Source of the DNA: Ktedonobacterales bacterium
GTDB taxonomy: Bacteria > Chloroflexota > Ktedonobacteria > Ktedonobacterales > JADMIN01
Direction: 5' to 3'
Assembly (NCBI GenBank): GCA_015478575.1
Contig: JADMIN010000082.1
Span: 1-8,383, forward strand
DNA: 8,383 nucleotides
The position numbers and the translations under genes are program-made. Shown one piece after another: positions 5,258-8,383 of the stretch. Positions within the stretch are counted from its first letter, which is position 1. Each line of letters opens with the position of its first letter. Below the pieces are notes generated by a model. The model did not search any database, was not told the origin of the DNA, and worked only from the letters and a program-made list of their open reading frames with translations.

Positions 5258-6514
5258 ATGGAAACACACGTATCCGCTCACACGCTCATCGCCCGATGTG
5301 CCCTACTCGGCGCCTTCAGTGAAGAGCCAGACCGCCTCACCCGGCGCTACGCCACGCCGCCGATGCGCCAGGTGAACCAGGCCGTCACCGGCTGGATGCG
5401 CGCCGCCGGTATGACCGTCCGCCAGGACAACATCGGCAACCTGATCGGGCGCTACGAGGCCGCCCACCCCGATACGCCAACGCTCCTCCTCGGCTCGCAC
5501 CTCGATACCGTACGCGACGCCGGCCAGTATGACGGCCCGCTCGGTGTGCTGGTCGCGCTCGCGTGCGTCGAGCGCCTGCATGCGCGGGATGAGCGCCTGC
5601 CCTTCGCCATCGAGCTGCTCGCCTTCTGCGACGAGGAAGGCCTGCGCTACCCCACCACGTATCTCGGCAGCGCCACCGTCGCGGGCGCCTTCGATCCCGC
5701 CTGGCGAGACCTCACCGATGACGCGGGCATCCCGCTCGCGGAGGCCCTTCAGGCCTTCGGCGGTGCCCCCGCCGCCCTCCCCCAGGACACCTGGCATGGC
5801 GGCGCGCTCCTCGGCTACTGCGAAGTCCATATCGAGCAAGGACCAGTGTTAGAGGCCGCGCACCTGCCCCTCGGCCTCGTGACCGCCATCCAGGGGCAGT
5901 CGCGCTTCACCCTCACCTTCCGTGGCGAGGCTGGCCACGCGGGAACCGTGCCGATGCATCAGCGCCACGACGCGCTCTGCGCCGCCGCCGCCTTCGTGTT
6001 AGAGGTCGAGCGCGCCGCCAGCGCCACGCCGGGCCTGGTGGCCACCGTCGGCCAGTTGAACGTCGCCCCCGGCGCCAGCAACGTCATTCCCGGCCAGGTG
6101 ACCCTCAGCCTGGATGTCCGCCACCCCGACGATGCCACCCGCGCCGCCACCCACGCCCATCTCCGCCAGCGTGCCGAACACATCGCCGCGACGCGCCGCG
6201 GCGTGGTAGAGTGGCAACTGGTGGGGGAGCAGAGCGCCACGCCTTGCTCGCCTCAACTCACACGGCTGCTGGAGCGCGCCGCCGTGGCCGAGGGCTACCC
6301 ACCCCGCCATCTGGCCAGCGGCGCCGGCCACGACGCGGTCATGATGGCGCGCCTGACCGATATCGCCATGCTGTTCGTGCGCTGCGCTGGCGGCATCAGC
6401 CACTCACCCGCCGAGGCCGTCGCCGCCGAGGATGTCGCCGCCGCCATCGCCGTCCTTGAACGCTTTCTGGCACTCCTGGCCGAGGAGCGGACTCCTCCGA
6501 CCACGACCACCTGA
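5258..6514 (+). CDS. allC: allantoate amidohydrolase (M20/M28-type metallo-amidohydrolase)
   Basis: 418 residues, typical of the dinuclear-metal amidohydrolases that include allantoate amidohydrolase, N-carbamoyl-L-amino-acid hydrolase, beta-ureidopropionase and ureidoglycolate amidohydrolase. Metal ligands are visible in order: His81 (GSHLDTV), bridging Asp92 (GQYDGPLGVL), Glu126/Glu127 (CDEEGLRY), His191 (EVHIEQGP) and His382 (GGISHSPAE). The dimerisation/lid domain carries GEAGHAGTVPM and SNVIPG; SGAGHDA binds substrate in this family. Next to hydroxyisourate hydrolase and allantoinase, the best call is conversion of allantoate to ureidoglycine, ammonia and CO2 in the cytoplasm. Sequence alone does not exclude carbamoyl-amino-acid hydrolase or ureidoglycolate activity. 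The start ATG 5258 has GGAGG (5243-5247) 10 nt upstream. A 6-bp hairpin, GAGGAG-CGGA-CTCCTC (6482-6497), lies just inside the 3' end. Confidence 0.87.
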   Translation: METHVSAHTLIARCALLGAFSEEPDRLTRRYATPPMRQVNQAVTGWMRAAGMTVRQDNIGNLIGRYEAAHPDTPTLLLGSHLDTVRDAGQYDGPLGVLVALACVERLHARDERLPFAIELLAFCDEEGLRYPTTYLGSATVAGAFDPAWRDLTDDAGIPLAEALQAFGGAPAALPQDTWHGGALLGYCEVHIEQGPVLEAAHLPLGLVTAIQGQSRFTLTFRGEAGHAGTVPMHQRHDALCAAAAFVLEVERAASATPGLVATVGQLNVAPGASNVIPGQVTLSLDVRHPDDATRAATHAHLRQRAEHIAATRRGVVEWQLVGEQSATPCSPQLTRLLERAAVAEGYPPRHLASGAGHDAVMMARLTDIAMLFVRCAGGISHSPAEAVAAEDVAAAIAVLERFLALLAEERTPPTTTT

Positions 6515-6608
6515 GCGCGGCCTATCCTATTGATCGCAAGCGTCATGGCCGATTAGCTCAGACGTCGTCATACAGGCGTAAGCAACTTGGCGAAGCGGGC
6601 GCGGACGC

Positions 6609-6626
6609 AGCCAGCGGAAGCTGGTT
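6609..6626 (+). other. GNRA-type hairpin in the allC-downstream spacer
   Basis: CCAGC-GGAA-GCTGG (6611-6624) is a 5-bp perfect stem with a GGAA tetraloop. It extends by G-U and A-T to 6609-6626 and is followed by TAATC. It could terminate or stabilise the 3' end of the upstream operon, but the T-run is too short for a strong intrinsic terminator. The rest of the 205-bp spacer (6515-6719) holds no convincing gene. Confidence 0.35.
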
Positions 6627-6636
6627 AATCGAGAGT

Positions 6637-6649
6637 TGATCATAGATCA
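6637..6649. promoter_or_regulatory. 13-bp palindrome, possible operator
   Basis: TGATC-ATA-GATCA is a perfect 5-bp inverted repeat around a 3-bp centre. It lies 70 bp upstream of the 72-residue ORF start, just after the hairpin at 6609-6626. Its form suits a dimeric repressor site, but no regulator gene is in the window and no -10/-35 pair is clear nearby. Confidence 0.25.
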
Positions 6650-6719
6650 CCGGGCCACCCCGAGGCGTTGCTACTACCGCCGCTGCCTGGCCCTCCATCT
6701 CCTAGATAAGGAGCGTGCG

Positions 6720-6938
6720 ATGTTCTCTCCGCATGGGCCTTTCTCCCCAGTGCAGCTCATACTCCCACTGAGTGTGTTTCTACCATGCTTAGCATTTTGG
6801 GGATGGATGTTCCGCGATATGATTGACAATGACGACTTGCCTAGTAGCGCAAAGGAAAACTGGACGTTCGCATTTATTCTGCTGAACGTCTTCGCCGCGG
6901 TCATCTATTACAGCACTGTCTATAAAAATAGACGGTAG
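6720..6938 (+). CDS. small two-helix membrane protein (PLDc_N-like)
   Basis: 72 residues with two hydrophobic segments (about 11-31 and 48-66). A polar loop with RDMIDNDDLP joins them, and the end is basic (YKNRR). The layout and the FWGWMFRD...W.FAFILLN...YY pattern resemble the short PLDc_N-type membrane proteins found alone in many bacteria; the resemblance is from memory and weak. ATG 6720 has AAGGAG (6708-6713) 6 nt upstream, a good translation signal; the frame is open further upstream without such a site. The gene is about 48% G+C by hand count, far below its neighbours, and uses codons such as ATA, AAA and AAT that are rare around it. It sits between two ureide-pathway genes but has no evident role there. 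Function unknown. Confidence 0.7.
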   Translation: MFSPHGPFSPVQLILPLSVFLPCLAFWGWMFRDMIDNDDLPSSAKENWTFAFILLNVFAAVIYYSTVYKNRR

Positions 6939-7045
6939 CTACTGTTCACGTGTTGTGACGGGATGCTTACCCCAAACGAGCTACAGATCCGGGCCAAACA
7001 GGCCATCCATCACTTGTACCGCTGCCTGCCCCCTGTTGGCTGTTT

Positions 7046-7071
7046 CAAAACGCGCATCCAAAACGCGCATC
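7046..7071. repeat. two tandem copies of a 13-nt repeat upstream of allantoinase
   Basis: CAAAACGCGCATC occurs twice with no spacer (7046-7058 and 7059-7071), starting 89 bp and ending 64 bp before the allantoinase ATG. Its AT-rich half contrasts with the surrounding GC-rich DNA. It may be a direct-repeat operator or a local duplication. The rest of the 196-bp spacer (6939-7134) has no supported gene. Confidence 0.6.
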
Positions 7072-7120
7072 CCATCGCGCGGTCGGGTCCACGACGATGG
7101 TCGCCTCCCCCGCACGCGCT

Positions 7121-7132
7121 GGAGGTTCCTCC
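7121..7132 (+). promoter_or_regulatory. allantoinase ribosome-binding site inside an inverted repeat
   Basis: GGAGG (7121-7125) lies 9 nt before ATG 7135 and sets the start. It is followed at once by TTCCTCC, making GGAGGTTCCTCC a perfect palindrome. As RNA it could fold with a 4-bp stem and 4-nt loop and mask the site weakly. Confidence 0.6.
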
Positions 7133-7134
7133 CT

Positions 7135-8383
7135 ATGGCTCACTACGACCTGCTCATCCGTGGCGCCACGCTCGTGACCCCCGATGGCCCCATCCAAGCG
7201 GACCTCGCCCTCACCGATGAACGCATCGCCGCGCTCGGTCCATCGCTCGAAGGGTCCGCCACCGCCGAGATCGCCGCCGCTGGACTGCACCTCTTCCCCG
7301 GTGTCGTGGATGCCCATGTCCACTGCGACGAGCCGGGCCGCACCGCGTGGGAGGGCTTCGCCAGTGGCACGCGCGCTCTGGCGGCTGGCGGCGCGACCGC
7401 GTTCTGTGACATGCCCCTCAATGCCCACCCCCCGACCATAGATGCCGCCGCCTTCGATCTCAAGCTCGCCGCCGCACGCGCCGCCTCCCTGGTAGATTTT
7501 GCCCTCTGGGGCGGGCTGGTGCCCGGCAACATCCCGCGCCTAGCCGAGTTGGCCGCGCGCGGCGTCATCGGCTACAAAGCCTTCATGGCCAGCAGCGGCA
7601 TTGAAGACTTCATCGCCGCCGATGACCTGACCCTCTACGAGGGCATGGCCGAGGCCGCGCGCCTGGGGCTGCCCGTCGCCGTCCACGCCGAGAATGACGC
7701 CCTCACCCGCGCGCTCGCCGCTCGCGCCATCGCCCAGGGCCGCACCAGCATCCGCGATTACCTCGCCTCGCGCCCGGTCGTGGCCGAGCTTGAAGCCATC
7801 TCGCGCGCCATCCTCTTCGCCCAGGAGACCGGCTGCGCGCTCCACATCGTCCACGTCAGCACGGGGCAGGGCGTCCAACTGGTGGCCGAGGCTCGCGCGC
7901 GCGGCGTGGACGTGAGTTGCGAGACCTGCCCCCACTACCTCGTCCTGACCGAGGAGGACGCCGAAGCCCTGGGCGCCATCGCCAAGTGCGCGCCGCCGCT
8001 ACGCCCACCCGTGGAGCGCGACGCCCTCTGGCGGCACCTCGCCGATGGCACGCTGCCGATGGTCGCCTCCGACCACTCGCCCGCGCCTCCGGAACTGAAG
8101 CGCGCGGCCAACTTCTTCCACATCTGGGGCGGCATCTCCGGCTGCCAATCGCTGCTCTCCCTGCTGCTGACCGCTGGCCACGCCGACCGTGGCCTCGCGC
8201 TGGAGCGCATCGCCGCTCTCACCGCCGACTATCCCGCGCGGCGCTTTGGCCTCGCGCGCAAGGGCCGGCTGGCCGTGGGCGCTGATGCCGACCTGGCGCT
8301 GGTGGACCTCAGCGCCACCGCTGTGCTCCGCGCGCGGGATCTCTTCTATCGGCACCCGCAAAGTCCCTATATCGGTCGCACCC
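7135..8383 (+). CDS. allB: allantoinase, 3' end beyond the window
   Basis: 416 codons are present and the frame is still open at the window edge; the family is usually about 450 residues, so some 30-40 are missing. This cyclic amidohydrolase opens allantoin to allantoate. The binuclear metal site is complete: His61 and His63 in DAHVHCDEPGR, the presumed carbamylated Lys148 in GYKAFMASSG, His184 in AVHAEN, His240 in HIVHVST and Asp313 in ASDHSP. Allantoinase-specific context is clear: EPGRTAWEGF, CDMPLN..PPT and SDHSPAPPELK...WGGISG separate it from dihydropyrimidinases and dihydroorotase. The start ATG 7135 has GGAGG 9 nt upstream. It is separated from the allantoate amidohydrolase gene by about 620 bp containing a small membrane-protein gene and its own upstream repeat, so it may have its own promoter. 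Its product feeds the allC enzyme. Confidence 0.93.
   Translation, partial: MAHYDLLIRGATLVTPDGPIQADLALTDERIAALGPSLEGSATAEIAAAGLHLFPGVVDAHVHCDEPGRTAWEGFASGTRALAAGGATAFCDMPLNAHPPTIDAAAFDLKLAAARAASLVDFALWGGLVPGNIPRLAELAARGVIGYKAFMASSGIEDFIAADDLTLYEGMAEAARLGLPVAVHAENDALTRALAARAIAQGRTSIRDYLASRPVVAELEAISRAILFAQETGCALHIVHVSTGQGVQLVAEARARGVDVSCETCPHYLVLTEEDAEALGAIAKCAPPLRPPVERDALWRHLADGTLPMVASDHSPAPPELKRAANFFHIWGGISGCQSLLSLLLTAGHADRGLALERIAALTADYPARRFGLARKGRLAVGADADLALVDLSATAVLRARDLFYRHPQSPYIGRT

Noticed and set aside
6482..6497. GAGGAG-CGGA-CTCCTC hairpin near the allC stop as a terminator
   Set aside because: It lies inside the coding sequence and has no T-run after it; repeats like this arise easily from GAG/CTC codons.
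6548..6624. tRNA-like start (GGCCGATTAGCTCAG) in the spacer after allC
   Set aside because: The acceptor and D-arm start look familiar, but no matching D-stem partner, anticodon arm, GTTCGAATC T-arm or 3' acceptor half follows.
6963..7220. 85-codon open frame overlapping the allantoinase start on the plus strand
   Set aside because: It runs out of frame into allantoinase, has no good ribosome site, and its translation is rich in H, P and R, typical of a shadow frame.

Overview
The window comes from a GC-rich bacterial chromosome (roughly two-thirds G+C by eye) with strong Shine-Dalgarno sequences. The style suggests Chloroflexota or a neighbouring high-GC phylum: a lipoprotein HtrA, a divergent GT20 trehalose-phosphate synthase, small two-helix membrane proteins and proline/alanine-rich N-termini. 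This placement is a tentative inference. No rRNA, tRNA, CRISPR array, transposase or phage gene is visible.

Left part (1-3301), minus strand: an HtrA/DegP-like serine protease lipoprotein (115-1326) lies downstream of a GT20 alpha,alpha-trehalose-phosphate synthase (1715-3301). The roughly 390 bp between them is structured. It holds a possible small ORF directly after the synthase stop (1532-1696), an 8-bp inverted repeat whose loop carries a four-tract G-quadruplex motif on the sense strand (1471-1521), and three tandem copies of a 17-nt repeat (1411-1461). A hairpin and a 14-nt tandem repeat follow the protease stop codon.

Middle (3302-6514), plus strand: a 61-bp divergent gap contains a promoter-like pair placed so that transcription would start at or next to the ATG of the first gene. 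That gene is a membrane-anchored member of the neutral ceramidase superfamily (3363-4859). It is followed with tight operon spacing by 5-hydroxyisourate hydrolase (4872-5237) and a dinuclear-metal M20 amidohydrolase that fits allantoate amidohydrolase (5258-6514).

Right part (6515-8383), plus strand: a 205-bp spacer with a hairpin and a palindrome, an AT-richer 72-residue two-helix membrane protein (6720-6938), a 196-bp spacer with a 13-nt tandem repeat, then allantoinase (7135 to the window end, 3' end missing).

Together the plus-strand genes encode three steps of purine-ring (ureide) breakdown: 5-hydroxyisourate to OHCU, allantoin to allantoate, and allantoate to ureidoglycine plus ammonia and CO2. 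Uricase (or equivalent), OHCU decarboxylase and the ureidoglycine/ureidoglycolate steps are not in the window and could lie past 8383. The most unusual point is the ceramidase-like protein at the head of this ureide operon. It keeps the likely zinc ligands but lacks the usual serine-containing motif of characterised ceramidases.
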